Shown here piece after piece: positions 1-8,668 of a stretch of DNA of 64,000 nucleotides. Numbering within the stretch: position 1 is the stretch's first letter; each line of letters begins with the position of its first letter. The stretch spans positions 1 to 64,000 of the forward strand of contig NZ_JAHLOS010000014.1 in assembly GCF_018917525.1 (NCBI RefSeq), written 5' to 3'. A program made the translations under genes and the position numbers. Source of the stretch: Enterococcus raffinosus. GTDB taxonomy: Bacteria; Bacillota; Bacilli; Lactobacillales; Enterococcaceae. The notes under the pieces are model-generated. The model was not told where the DNA came from. It did no database searches and worked only from the letters and a program-made list of their open reading frames with translations.

Positions 1-65
1 GTGATGTTTTGGTCGACTAAATTTTACCAAAAGTGAGTCTCTTTTTGAGTTGAAACGAAGAAAAA

Positions 66-103
66 GTGTTGGTAGAAAATCGAAGTCGATTTTTCACCAA
101 CAC
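66..103. repeat. Imperfect inverted repeat (hairpin)
   Basis: Two 18-base arms, starting GTGTTGGT and ending ACCAACAC, pair at 16 of 18 positions around a 2-base centre. Read leftward the hairpin is followed by a T-rich stretch, so it could be a terminator for a leftward transcript. Read rightward it has no T tract. The first 60 bases of the window hold no gene I can support; a reading frame stops at 36 and could be the last codons of a gene that begins outside. Confidence 0.4.
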
Positions 104-134
104 AAAATATTATAGAACCAAAAAACATTTTTAC

Positions 135-168
135 AGACTGTAGGCAGACAAAGCCTACAGTCTTTTTG
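135..168 (+). terminator. Rho-independent terminator
   Basis: Perfect 11-bp stem AGACTGTAGGC / GCCTACAGTCT with a 7-base loop, followed by TTTT. It would end a transcript entering from the left edge of the window. Confidence 0.75.
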
Positions 169-265
169 TAGTTTTCCTTTCGAGGACAGCAGCTATCAAA
201 GAAGTCCGTGAGCCGTTTTCTTCAAAAAGAAGATCGTCAGATGTTAAGCTAAAGAGGAGGTGGAA

Positions 266-631
266 ATGATGCATGAGATTCAAAAAGAATGGGCACAGTG
301 GAAGTATTTTGTTATGGCGCGATCGCAAAAAGAATACCTATTTTTGCGTCGGCTTTTTTCTGGTAATCAATGGTCAGAGAAAAAGACCGAGCAATTTTAT
401 CAACACTTGGTAGAGGTAAAAAAATTACCGATTGATGTAAAAGCACAAAGAAATGCTTATGAACATGTTTGGGGCTATTTCAAAAAAATAGCAACCCCAG
501 AGGAACGGCAACAATTTTTTGTTTTTCTGGATCAGATGACAGAAACCCAAAATGAAGCACTTCCTTATTTGAAAAAGCTGGCAGAAAAGTATCAAACAAT
601 GTATCTTTTAGAATCTCATTTATTCGATTGA
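266..631 (+). CDS. YbgA-like DUF1722 family protein
   Basis: Small cytoplasmic protein of about 121 residues. The sequence matches the DUF1722/YbgA pattern: an N-terminal helix with WKYFVMARSQKEY, a KLPIDVKAQRNAYEHVWGYFKK core and a C-terminal helical tail. The family occurs alone, as here, or fused to DUF523; its biochemical role is not settled. The reading frame is open from a GTG at 260, but that codon overlaps the AGGAGG at 255-260, so translation must begin at ATG 266 or ATG 269; 269 gives the better 8-base spacing. Monocistronic in appearance, with a terminator upstream and 63 bases before the next gene. Family assignment is by recalled motif similarity only. Confidence 0.7.
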   Translation: MMHEIQKEWAQWKYFVMARSQKEYLFLRRLFSGNQWSEKKTEQFYQHLVEVKKLPIDVKAQRNAYEHVWGYFKKIATPEERQQFFVFLDQMTETQNEALPYLKKLAEKYQTMYLLESHLFD

Positions 632-694
632 AGCAAATCGTTTCCGAATTTCTAATAGGACTTTTATAATGGATCGATATGGAGGGATGCACGA

Positions 695-1633
695 ATGGAA
701 ACACGCGCAGTTGTAATAGAAGAATATGGTCATGCGGACCAATTAAAAGAAAGTAAGGTAACATTGCCTGAGTTGGGCGAGCATCAAGTTTTGGTGAAAG
801 TAAAGGCTACGTCAGTCAATCCGATTGATTGGAAATTACGTGAAGGATATTTAGCACAAATGATGCCTTGGGATTTTCCAATTATTTTAGGTTGGGATGT
901 CGCTGGTGAAATTGTAGAAGTTGGTCCAGCAGTCGCAGATTGGCAAGTAGGACAAGCTGTTTTTGCTCGTCCAGAGACTACTCGCTTCGGTACATATGCA
1001 GACTATACGATTGTTGACGATCATTTATTAGCACACAAGCCTGAGTCTGCTTCTTTTGAAGAGGTAGCGGCAGTTCCTTTAGCAGGATTAACCGCCTATC
1101 AAGCATTATTTACGCATGGGAAACTAAAGGCTGGTGAAAAGGTCTTGATCCATGCCGGTGCGGGTGGCGTTGGTATTTATGCGATTCAATTAGCGAAAAA
1201 TGCTGGAGCAACAGTTATCACTACAGCAAGTCAAAAAAATCATGCGCTGTTAAAAGAGCTAGGTGCTGATCAAGTCATTGATTACCACACGACCGATTTT
1301 TCAGAAGTGTTGGAAAACGTAGATTTGGTTTTTGATACAATGGGCGGGGATGTTCAACGAGACAGCTTCAAAGTATTGAATGAAAATGGACGTCTGATCT
1401 CAATCGTTAGCCAACCAGATGAAGAGCTAGCTAAAAATGTTGCTGTAGCGGAAAGTATCTGGCTTCAACCGGATGGGGAACAACTACAAGTGATCGCTGA
1501 TCTAATGACGGATGGAAAAGTTAAAAGTGTTGTCGGACATACGTATCCGTTAACAGCAGAAGGTGTGAAGGAAGCACATGAATTAAGCGAAACGCATCAT
1601 GCCAAAGGAAAAATTGTCTTAGTCAATGAATAG
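695..1633 (+). CDS. NADP-dependent quinone/alkenal oxidoreductase (MDR family)
   Basis: A 312-residue member of the medium-chain dehydrogenase/reductase superfamily, quinone-oxidoreductase branch. The N-terminal GroES-like half carries SVNPIDWKLREG and a GWDVAGEI substrate-domain motif. The Rossmann half carries the nucleotide-binding HAGAGGVGIYAIQLAKNAGA loop around residues 147-166. Catalytic-zinc ligands of true alcohol dehydrogenases are missing, which is normal for this branch. Expected reaction is NADPH-dependent reduction of quinones or activated enones in the cytosol; the substrate cannot be read from sequence. A GGAGGG ribosome site precedes the ATG. The gene stands alone and is followed by a long palindrome and a strong terminator. 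Confidence 0.8.
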   Translation: METRAVVIEEYGHADQLKESKVTLPELGEHQVLVKVKATSVNPIDWKLREGYLAQMMPWDFPIILGWDVAGEIVEVGPAVADWQVGQAVFARPETTRFGTYADYTIVDDHLLAHKPESASFEEVAAVPLAGLTAYQALFTHGKLKAGEKVLIHAGAGGVGIYAIQLAKNAGATVITTASQKNHALLKELGADQVIDYHTTDFSEVLENVDLVFDTMGGDVQRDSFKVLNENGRLISIVSQPDEELAKNVAVAESIWLQPDGEQLQVIADLMTDGKVKSVVGHTYPLTAEGVKEAHELSETHHAKGKIVLVNE

Positions 1634-1644
1634 TTAAAAGAGGT

Positions 1645-1751
1645 TGTGACAGAAGTGGTCAGCTTCAAGAAATAAGAAGGAATTTCCGAAAATTGCTTCT
1701 CAAATTTTTGTGAAATTTCGGCTTATTTCCGAAGAAGCTACTTCTGTCACA
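1645..1751. repeat. 107-bp imperfect palindrome
   Basis: Outer arms TGTGACAGAAGT (1645-1656) and ACTTCTGTCACA (1740-1751) are perfect complements; inner pairs AGCTTC/GAAGCT and GAAATAAG/CTTATTTC continue the fold. The whole element would form one long interrupted hairpin in RNA. It is noncoding and lies directly behind the oxidoreductase gene. It may be a processed transcript end or a small non-autonomous repeat. Confidence 0.6.
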
Positions 1752-1768
1752 CCGTTTGTTCGGAAAGA

Positions 1769-1806
1769 GGAGCTGTGACAAGACTTTTGTCACAGCTCCT
1801 TTTTTC
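1769..1806 (+). terminator. Strong rho-independent terminator
   Basis: Perfect 13-bp stem GGAGCTGTGACAA / TTGTCACAGCTCC with a 5-base loop, followed by six T residues. It repeats the TGTGACA word of the palindrome just upstream. It isolates the oxidoreductase from the cyclase gene. Confidence 0.85.
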
Positions 1807-1856
1807 TATACCGTTTTTCACAATCGTATGTTCAGTAACTGAAGATAAATCGTAAT

Positions 1857-1885
1857 TTGACAGCGAATTTATTTATCGGTATCGT
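1857..1885 (+). promoter_or_regulatory. Promoter of the cyclase-family gene
   Basis: Consensus TTGACA at 1857-1862 and TATCGT at 1880-1885 with a 17-base spacer, about 35 bases before the AAGGAGGAG ribosome site of the next gene. Confidence 0.6.
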
Positions 1886-1920
1886 TAAGTAAAAATGAAA
1901 GCGATTTAAGGAGGAGTAGT

Positions 1921-2664
1921 ATGAGTGAAATTACGAATAGTATAAATTTTTTAAAGCAGCAAAAATGGGTTGATTTAAGTCACAGTATTTATGGCGGCAT
2001 TCCTTATTTTCAATCGTTTCAACCAATGCAGGAGAAAACACTAGTCACAGTTAAGAAAGACGGTTTTTTTGCCAAAGAGTATCAGCTAGTGACGCAGTAT
2101 GGTACCCACATTGATGCTCCGGTGCATTTCGTAGAGAATCGCGTGTCCGTCGATCAGTTACCAATCAAAGATTTCCTGTTGCCGTTGATTGTCATCAACA
2201 AAGAAAAGGAAGTCAACGAAAATCCTGATTATTCCCTGACAGTAGAAGATATTTTTGCTTTTGAAGCGGAGTATGGAGAAATCCCAGCAGAAAGTTTTGT
2301 CGCATTTGCCAGTGGATGGTCTAAACCCTGGGAGGATCTGGAGGCATTCTATAATGTTGATCAAGACGGACAAGCTCACACGCCTGGTTGGTCTTTGGAA
2401 GCCTTGAAGTTCTTACATGAAGAACGTAATGTAACTGCGATCGGTCATGAGACGTTGGATACTGATTCGGCAGTGAATTGCACCAAAAACGGAGGGTTAA
2501 TCGGGGAATTGTACTGGTTGGAGCAGGATAAGTTCCAAGTTGAGGTGCTGAATCGTTTAACGGAACTTCCGCCAGTTGGCGGCGCCATTTCGATTGGCGT
2601 TCCAAAAGTCAAAGATGCACCTGGATTTAACGTTCGTGCAATCGCAATAATTCCAACAGAGTAA
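1921..2664 (+). CDS. Cyclase family protein (kynurenine-formamidase-like hydrolase)
   Basis: A 247-residue protein of the cyclase/KynB-like metal hydrolase family. The defining motif YGTHIDAPVHF (residues about 60-70) supplies the HxGTHxDxPxH metal site, and a second conserved segment AIGHETLDTD lies around residues 173-182. Members hydrolyse amide or ester bonds in kynurenine, isatin or arylformamide type substrates, but no tryptophan-degradation gene is nearby, so the substrate is open. It has its own promoter and an excellent ribosome site (AAGGAGGAG). It converges with the nitroreductase gene across a shared terminator. Confidence 0.75.
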   Translation: MSEITNSINFLKQQKWVDLSHSIYGGIPYFQSFQPMQEKTLVTVKKDGFFAKEYQLVTQYGTHIDAPVHFVENRVSVDQLPIKDFLLPLIVINKEKEVNENPDYSLTVEDIFAFEAEYGEIPAESFVAFASGWSKPWEDLEAFYNVDQDGQAHTPGWSLEALKFLHEERNVTAIGHETLDTDSAVNCTKNGGLIGELYWLEQDKFQVEVLNRLTELPPVGGAISIGVPKVKDAPGFNVRAIAIIPTE

Positions 2665-2668
2665 GAGA

Positions 2669-2707
2669 AAAGCAAGGTCTCGTTTAAAAAACGAAACCTT
2701 GCTTTTT
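2669..2707. terminator. Bidirectional terminator between convergent genes
   Basis: Stem with arms AAGCAAGGT..CGTTT and AAACG..ACCTTGCTT, then TTTTT rightward; leftward it is also flanked by T residues. It overlaps the last codons of the leftward nitroreductase gene. Confidence 0.75.
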
Positions 2708-3415
2708 AAGAAATTCCACCGTGTTTTTCCGGCGTGGATACTCAAAATGTTGTCGGACCTTTTCTGACCAATTGGTACTCTGAATGTTTGTGCTGCGAGC
2801 TTGGTAATAAGCAGCTGTTTTTGCGTTATAGTCGTTGATCATCTCAGGGGTTAAGGATTGATAGGTATTCGTTCCAAGTATAGAGGTGATTGGCAGTCTT
2901 GGTTTTACCTCATTTTTCTCAGCGGGGTAGCCAACAAACATACCAAATACTGGATACGTTAGCTCAGGAAGTTCGAGAATTTCTTTCATTTGAAACAAAT
3001 TATTCCGAATACCACCAATATAACAAATTCCCAGATCGACCGATTCGGCATAGACAGCCATCGACTGAGCAGCCAAGGTTGCATCGACGATTGACACCAC
3101 TAATGATTCCATTGTACGCAAATGTTCCATTGAATCATTAGCCAAGGCTTGAACCTGTGCGTGTTTATTCAGGTCAGCGATAAAAATGTAAAGCGAACCT
3201 TTATCACCATTATCGATAGGGAAATTTGCGATTTGTTCAATCATTTTTCTTTTTTTTGCATCGGTGATCTCAATTATTGAGAAGGCTTGTAAAAAATTAG
3301 AGCTGCTGGCACTTTGGGCGGCTAGGATCAATTGTTCCTTAAGTTCGTTAGATAGTTTTTGTTGGGTAAATGAGCGGACCGATGAGTGTTGGAGCATCGT
3401 TTCAAAAAGTTCCAT
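2684..3415 (-). CDS. NADPH-dependent nitroreductase / flavin reductase (NfsA/FRP type)
   Basis: A 243-residue FMN-dependent oxidoreductase. The N-terminal segment HSSVRSFTQQKL is the FMN phosphate-binding region typical of nitroreductases, SASSSNFLQAFSII follows at residues 36-49, and LGICYIGGIRNN with FGMFVGYPAE in the middle matches the NfsA/FRP subgroup. Expected activity is two-electron reduction of nitro compounds, quinones or free flavin using NADPH. The frame extends to a TTG at 3418, but the AGGAGG lies only four bases from it and seven from ATG 3415, so ATG 3415 is the start. It stands alone and converges with the cyclase gene. Confidence 0.8.
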   Translation of the reverse strand: MELFETMLQHSSVRSFTQQKLSNELKEQLILAAQSASSSNFLQAFSIIEITDAKKRKMIEQIANFPIDNGDKGSLYIFIADLNKHAQVQALANDSMEHLRTMESLVVSIVDATLAAQSMAVYAESVDLGICYIGGIRNNLFQMKEILELPELTYPVFGMFVGYPAEKNEVKPRLPITSILGTNTYQSLTPEMINDYNAKTAAYYQARSTNIQSTNWSEKVRQHFEYPRRKNTVEFLKKQGFVF

Positions 3416-3693
3416 CAAAAAGCCTCCTCTTTCTATAGTGATTTACTTGTCAAATTGAATATATCACAGGAAAAAGACAATAGGAAGTAAAGCGATATTG
3501 GAGGGCTTGTGGACGTGCAGGAGTAACCAACAGAAAAAATAAACGATTTTCGTATGCCTCTCATGCAACTAGACTTCTTGCCTTATGACCTAGTTTAGAC
3601 ATACTTGATTCAACATAATATTTAACAAACTGCGAAAAATTGGACTGACAGCTAGCTAATAGCTGAGGATACTTTTTTCAAAGAGCAAAAAAG

Positions 3694-3734
3694 CCGCTAC
3701 TTTCGTACGCATACGAGTAGTGGAACTAGCAAAA
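3694..3734. repeat. Hairpin repeat, divergent copy A
   Basis: Stem CCGCTACT / AGTAGTGG enclosing CGTA-CGCA-TACG, then GTGGAACTAGCAAAA. The tail matches GTGGAACTCGCAAAA found after the hairpins at 15284 and 45166, so this is a diverged member of the same repeat group. The remaining 3419-3800 region holds no gene I can support. Confidence 0.45.
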
Positions 3735-3798
3735 TCCGAACATTTTGATAAAAAGGTTTGATTTAATTCATAAAAATCTCATCGTTTTGCCATCACTG

Positions 3799-3807
3799 TG
3801 CTATAAT
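3799..3807 (+). promoter_or_regulatory. Extended -10 promoter element
   Basis: TGCTATAAT is a perfect extended -10 box; no good -35 is visible 17 bases upstream. It lies 31 bases before the ATG of the ACT-domain gene. Confidence 0.6.
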
Positions 3808-3838
3808 GAGAAACAATTATCTGAAGGGAGTTATGCAA

Positions 3839-4108
3839 ATGCGTGGCGTAGTAACGGTTATTGGAAAAGACAAGGTTGGTATCGTAGCAGGTACTAGTCA
3901 AAAATTAGCGGAATTACAAATTAATATTTTAGATGTTTCTCAAACTATCATGGGGGACTATTTCACAATGATGATGTTAGTGGACCTAACCAATGCTACA
4001 GAAGATTTTGAAGGGGCAAGAGAACAGCTTCATGAATTAGGGAAAACGCTAGGCGTGAAGATCAGTATTCAAAATCAAGAAATTTTTGACACGATGCATA
4101 AATTATAG
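3839..4108 (+). CDS. ACT domain protein (UPF0237)
   Basis: An 89-residue stand-alone ACT domain. The start MRGVVTVIGKDKVGIVAGTS and the later NILDVSQTIMGDYFTMMMLVDL show the two-beta-alpha-beta ACT fold used for amino-acid or small-ligand sensing. An upstream in-frame ATG at 3833 is only two bases from the AGGGAG, so ATG 3839 with eight-base spacing is preferred. It is followed 12 bases later by the UPF0210 gene, an arrangement conserved in streptococci and enterococci, which suggests the two products work together. The ligand is unknown. Confidence 0.8.
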   Translation: MRGVVTVIGKDKVGIVAGTSQKLAELQINILDVSQTIMGDYFTMMMLVDLTNATEDFEGAREQLHELGKTLGVKISIQNQEIFDTMHKL

Positions 4109-4120
4109 GGAGGGCTCTTT

Positions 4121-5464
4121 GTGGAAATCAATCAAATAATGGAAACAATTCGAATGATCGAAGAGGAAAATTTGGATATTCGAACGATTACCATGGGGAT
4201 ATCATTGCTAGATTGTATTGATAGCGACAGTGATCGTGCCTGTGAAAAAATTTATAAAAAAATCACTACCAAAGCGAAAGACTTAGTCAAAGTTGGTGAG
4301 TCGATTGAAGCTGAATATGGGATTCCTATTATTAATAAGCGTATCTCTGTGACACCGATCGGAATCGTCGCAGCGGCAACTCCTGATACAGACTATGTGA
4401 AATTTGCTAAAACATTAGATAAAGCAGCGAAAGATGTCGGGATCAATTTCTTAGGTGGCTTTTCAGCTTTAGTTGAAAAAGGCTATCAGCATGGCGATCG
4501 AATTCTAATTGATTCGATTCCTCAAGCTTTAGCAGAAACGGACTTTGTTTGTGCTTCTGTAAATATCGGTTCAACAAGAGCAGGGATCAATATGGATGCT
4601 GTTGCTCATACTGGACGGATCGTTAAAGAAACCGCTGAAGCTTCTGACATGGGCTGTGCAAAATTAGTGATCTTTGCGAATGCGGTTGAAGATAATCCCT
4701 TCATGGCCGGCGCTTTCCACGGTGTGGGTGAAGCTGATTGCGTCATCAATGTTGGAGTCAGCGGACCAGGTGTTGTGAAGCGGGCATTAGAAAAAGTCAA
4801 AGGCGAATCCTTTGATGTTGTTGCAGAAACGGTGAAGCAAACCGCCTTCAAAATTACTCGGATGGGGCAAATGGTTGGGAAAATCGCGTCCGAACGTTTA
4901 GATGTACCTTTCGGAATTGTCGATCTATCATTAGCACCAACACCAGCAGTGGGCGATTCAGTTGCCCATGTTTTGGAAGAAATGGGTCTAGAAACAGTCG
5001 GAACCCATGGAACAACTGCCGCACTAGCATTGTTAAATGACGCAGTGAAAAAAGGCGGTGTCATGGCATGTAATCATGTTGGCGGATTATCAGGCGCATT
5101 TATTCCTGTTTCAGAGGATGCCGGGATGATTGATGCGGTGAATAATGGTTCTTTATCAATTGAAAAATTGGAAGCTATGACAGCGATTTGTTCGGTAGGA
5201 CTGGATATGATTGCTATTCCTGGCGATACCCCTGCTAGTACTATCGGAGCAATGATCGCCGATGAAGCAGCGATCGGTGTGATCAATCATAAAACTACCG
5301 CTGTTCGGATCATTCCAGCGAAAGACAAAAAAATTGGTGATATGGTAGAATTTGGTGGATTATTAGGTAGAGCTCCAGTGATGGCTGTCAACGCAGCCGG
5401 TTCTGAGGATTTCATCGCTCGCGGTGGACGAATTCCAGCTCCGATTCACTCATTTAAAAACTAA
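4121..5464 (+). CDS. PFL-like family protein (UPF0210, DUF711)
   Basis: A 447-residue protein matching UPF0210/DUF711 in length and in the start [20 protein letters not shown]. Glycine-rich segments such as [19 protein letters not shown] and the C-terminal [13 protein letters not shown] are typical. The fold is related to pyruvate formate-lyase but the family has no proven enzyme activity. Start is GTG 4121, preceded by GGAGGG. Co-transcribed with the ACT-domain gene, which may be its regulatory partner. A clear terminator follows the stop codon. Confidence 0.8.
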   Translation: MEINQIMETIRMIEEENLDIRTITMGISLLDCIDSDSDRACEKIYKKITTKAKDLVKVGESIEAEYGIPIINKRISVTPIGIVAAATPDTDYVKFAKTLDKAAKDVGINFLGGFSALVEKGYQHGDRILIDSIPQALAETDFVCASVNIGSTRAGINMDAVAHTGRIVKETAEASDMGCAKLVIFANAVEDNPFMAGAFHGVGEADCVINVGVSGPGVVKRALEKVKGESFDVVAETVKQTAFKITRMGQMVGKIASERLDVPFGIVDLSLAPTPAVGDSVAHVLEEMGLETVGTHGTTAALALLNDAVKKGGVMACNHVGGLSGAFIPVSEDAGMIDAVNNGSLSIEKLEAMTAICSVGLDMIAIPGDTPASTIGAMIADEAAIGVINHKTTAVRIIPAKDKKIGDMVEFGGLLGRAPVMAVNAAGSEDFIARGGRIPAPIHSFKN

Positions 5465-5490
5465 ATACAATAAAATTGATTTTTTTAATA

Positions 5491-5530
5491 GAACGCTACA
5501 AGAGTGGATACTTTTGTAGTGTTCTTTTTT
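5491..5530 (+). terminator. Rho-independent terminator
   Basis: Arms GAACGCTACAA (5491-5501) and TTGTAGTGTTC (5514-5524) with one G-T pair, followed by TTTTTT. It closes the ACT/UPF0210 operon. Confidence 0.8.
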
Positions 5531-5611
5531 ATTCTAGTTAGAATTTTTTTGTACCAGACATGAAAACGTTTTGTGTTAGAATGAAATGGACGAAAAAACA
5601 GGAGTAGACAG

Positions 5612-8293
5612 ATGAAAAATAAAACATACCTAAAGGCGAGTTTACGAGAAATCATTTACTCAAAAGGCCGTTTCATTTCAATCGTTTTAATTATTTTATT
5701 AGGCACATTATTGTACGTAGGAATCAAAGCAACTGGCCCAATCTTAAATCATTCGGCTAGTCAGTTTGTGGATAAGCAGGAGTTATCGAATCTGCAAATT
5801 ATCTCCACTGGTGGGCTGACAAAAGCGGATGAGAAGCTTGCCGAAGACATTTCTGGAGCGGAAGTCGAAAGCGGACATCAATTGTTTTATGCTGATAGTG
5901 ATAAGAACCAAGTGGTTAAGCTTTATTCTTATGACCAAAGAAATCAACAGAATCAATTGATCGTAAAATCGGGGCATTTGCCCAAAAAAGCTGACGAGAT
6001 TGTTTTGGATGAAAAAGCCAAAGAAGAAGGATATCGACTAAATCAAACATATAAAATTGATCAGCCAGATCAGTTGAAACGCAAGAGCTTTAAAATTGTT
6101 GGGTTTGTTCAGTCACCCATGTATATAAGCACAGAAGAGCGTGGGCTGTCGAATGTGGGAAATGGTAATGTTGATTTCTTCGCATATGTACCTGAGAGTA
6201 ATTTTTCCAACGAGATAAAATCAGTCATCTATGTTCGCTTTTCAAATGTCGATGGAAAAGAAACGTATGGCAAAGCCTACGAGAAAAAGATGGAACAAAA
6301 TATCGACAAAGTCGAAAAACTTTTCGCAGATCGACCACAAGAGCGGGCGGCAGAAATCAAAAATGCAGCAGAAAAGGAATTGCTGCCAAGAAAAGCCGAG
6401 GTGACTGAGAACTTAGCCAAGGTGGATGCTGGACAAAAAGAATTAGATCAAGCGAAAGCCCAATTAGAGCAGCAGGCAGCTGTAATGCCTGCTGGAAATC
6501 CGCAATTAGAACAGGCTCAAGCAGAGCTTGCGGCACAACAAAAGGAACTCAGCAGCAATCGTGAGAAATTAATGTCTGCTCAGCAAAAAATCAGTGATAG
6601 TGAGAAAGAAATCAGTGAGCTAAAGACACCTAGCTATTCTTATGATCAGCGTGCAGACAATCCAGGCTTCCAAGAATATGGTGATTTGTCTGACCGAATA
6701 GCAGCCATTGCTAATGTATTTCCTGTCTTTTTCTTTTTCATTGCTGCATTGATCACCTTTACGACAATGACTCGGATGGTGGAGGAAAATCGACGTGAAA
6801 TCGGTACTTTAAAGGCACTCGGCTATTCACGTTTTGAAATTTCGATCAAATACATTATTTATGCGTTGTCAGCGGCAACGATTGGCATCGTTTTAGGTAG
6901 TGTAATTGGTGTAAATACGCTGCCGCGTTTAGTTTTTGAGCTTTCCAGCGATCGTTACAATTTCCCAGGGGTGGAGGCTTTCTATTTATCTCGCCCAATC
7001 ATTCAAGCGACGATCGCCTTCTTGTTTGCTAGTCTGGGAGCAGCTATGCTTGTATTGATGCGGGAGCTGCATGAAAAACCTTCCGAGTTGCTCCAACCGA
7101 AGGCGCCAAAACCTGGGAAACGAATTTTCTTGGAACGTATTACGCCGATTTGGTCGCGTATGAGTTTTAATTCGAAAGTTAGTTATCGCAATCTATTTCG
7201 TTATAAATCACGAATGATTATGGCGGTGATCGGGATTGCTGGGTGTTCTGCGTTAATGGTTGCCGGAGTAGGATTGAAGGATTCATTAGGTTCAGTTGGA
7301 GAGAAGCAGTTTGGACCGATCATTGATTATGATGCGATTGTCACACTCAAGGATCAGCCAGATAAAGCAGCAGTTGAAACAATTTTTTCTGAGAATAAAA
7401 AACTGGTCAGCGAATTACCTATGATGAATCAAACGATTGAGTTGAAGCAAAAAGGCCAAGCTAATCAAAAATTGACAATGATGGTGCCGGAAAACCGTCA
7501 GAAATTTAAAGATTACCTGCATTTGAAGAATCAGGGTGAACCATTCAAGCTGTCAGATGATGGTGGAGTGATTACACAGAAATTAGCAGAGCTGTTTGAC
7601 TTGAAAAAAGGTGACAGGTTGACAGTCTATGATGATGACCAGCAAACATTTGAGGTTAAAATTTCTGCTATTACTGATAATTACTTAGGAAACTTTCTGT
7701 ATTTATCAAAAGAATACTATCAGCAAGTTCGTGGAAAAGATTTCATAGTGAATAGCTATTTGCTCAAAAGTAAAAAGTTGACTGACTCAGAAGAAAACGA
7801 GTTATCACGGAAGCTGTTGAGTACGGACCAAGTGACGAATACTTCTTTTGTGTCTACGCAAATCGAAACACAAGAACACTCAATGGATAATCTTGATGGA
7901 ATTGTTTGGATATTCGTCGTCTTGTCAGGATTATTGGCTTTCATTGTGTTGTACAATTTAACGAACATAAATGTGTCAGAACGAGTACGCGAGTTATCCA
8001 CGATCAAAGTATTGGGCTTCTATGATCGAGAGGTCACAGCCTATATATTCCGCGAGAATTTTGTTTTTACTATTCTAGGAATTTTATTCGGTTATGGTTT
8101 GGGAATTATTTTGACCAAATTTATTTTGGACCAAGCGTCAATGGAGACAATCACGTTTCCGTTAGTGATTCGCTCGGGAGCCTACCTTTCATCTGGTGGA
8201 TTGACGATTCTTTTTTCCGTTATTGTAATGGTCGCGACACATTTTCGTTTGCGGCATATCAATATGATTGATGCCTTGAAATCAAATGAATAG
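5612..8293 (+). CDS. FtsX-type ABC transporter permease (large, two-module)
   Basis: An 893-residue membrane protein with two FtsX modules. A first membrane helix (about residues 17-38) leads into an outside domain; a lysine/glutamine-rich coiled-coil stretch spans about 250-345; three helices follow near 365-485. The pattern repeats with a helix near 535-555, a second outside domain to about 760 and three helices to the C-terminus. Conserved cytoplasmic loops GTLKALGYSRFEI and STIKVLGFYDREV are the FtsX coupling motifs. Such permeases normally pair with a MacB/LolD-type ATPase, but none is adjacent here. Substrate unknown. A TGTTAGAAT extended -10 sits at 5574-5582. Confidence 0.8.
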   Translation: MKNKTYLKASLREIIYSKGRFISIVLIILLGTLLYVGIKATGPILNHSASQFVDKQELSNLQIISTGGLTKADEKLAEDISGAEVESGHQLFYADSDKNQVVKLYSYDQRNQQNQLIVKSGHLPKKADEIVLDEKAKEEGYRLNQTYKIDQPDQLKRKSFKIVGFVQSPMYISTEERGLSNVGNGNVDFFAYVPESNFSNEIKSVIYVRFSNVDGKETYGKAYEKKMEQNIDKVEKLFADRPQERAAEIKNAAEKELLPRKAEVTENLAKVDAGQKELDQAKAQLEQQAAVMPAGNPQLEQAQAELAAQQKELSSNREKLMSAQQKISDSEKEISELKTPSYSYDQRADNPGFQEYGDLSDRIAAIANVFPVFFFFIAALITFTTMTRMVEENRREIGTLKALGYSRFEISIKYIIYALSAATIGIVLGSVIGVNTLPRLVFELSSDRYNFPGVEAFYLSRPIIQATIAFLFASLGAAMLVLMRELHEKPSELLQPKAPKPGKRIFLERITPIWSRMSFNSKVSYRNLFRYKSRMIMAVIGIAGCSALMVAGVGLKDSLGSVGEKQFGPIIDYDAIVTLKDQPDKAAVETIFSENKKLVSELPMMNQTIELKQKGQANQKLTMMVPENRQKFKDYLHLKNQGEPFKLSDDGGVITQKLAELFDLKKGDRLTVYDDDQQTFEVKISAITDNYLGNFLYLSKEYYQQVRGKDFIVNSYLLKSKKLTDSEENELSRKLLSTDQVTNTSFVSTQIETQEHSMDNLDGIVWIFVVLSGLLAFIVLYNLTNINVSERVRELSTIKVLGFYDREVTAYIFRENFVFTILGILFGYGLGIILTKFILDQASMETITFPLVIRSGAYLSSGGLTILFSVIVMVATHFRLRHINMIDALKSNE

Positions 8294-8309
8294 CCTTGGA
8301 AGAAAAGCG

Positions 8310-8338
8310 TTGACAAATATTTTTTGTGGGGCTATGCT
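8310..8338 (+). promoter_or_regulatory. Promoter of the thrS leader
   Basis: TTGACA at 8310-8315 and TATGCT at 8333-8338, separated by 17 bases; it starts the T-box leader RNA. Confidence 0.7.
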
Positions 8339-8344
8339 TTACTC

Positions 8345-8580
8345 AATAATATAATGCAATGAGAAGGACAAGATCTGATTTTGTTCCTCGTCACTAGAGA
8401 AAGAAGTCATGGCTGGAAGCTTCTGATTGAGAAAAACAGATTACTCCCTTTGAGCGACCGCAAAACGGTCCGGGTGATACCCGTTATCTATCTTACAAGC
8501 CAGAAAGTCGACACTTTTTGGGAACTTGGGTGGTAACACGTTTATTCACGTCCCTATTTTTTATAGGGACGTTTTTTTAT
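8345..8580 (+). promoter_or_regulatory. T-box riboswitch, threonine specific
   Basis: The hallmark T-box sequence TGGGTGGTAACACG lies at 8527-8540, just before a terminator hairpin with arms CGTCCCTA / TAGGGACG and a long T tract (8549-8578). The stem I region contains ACTCCCTTTGAGC at 8443-8455; by analogy with other leaders the triplet before CCCTTTGAGC is the specifier, here ACT, a threonine codon. The leader therefore should read uncharged tRNA-Thr and allow transcription into thrS. Alignment of the specifier is by pattern recall, not by folding software. Confidence 0.88.
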
Positions 8581-8668
8581 TGAAAACCCTTCAAGCCTTT
8601 TGTTAAAATTAGTAGGAAAAGGTACGCAGGAAAAAATGTTTTGAAAAAGCGGATCGGAGTTGAGTTGG

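Noticed and set aside
4606-5064. A 152-codon leftward frame inside the UPF0210 gene
   Set aside because: Antisense shadow; no ribosome site, and the plus-strand product matches a conserved family over its full length.
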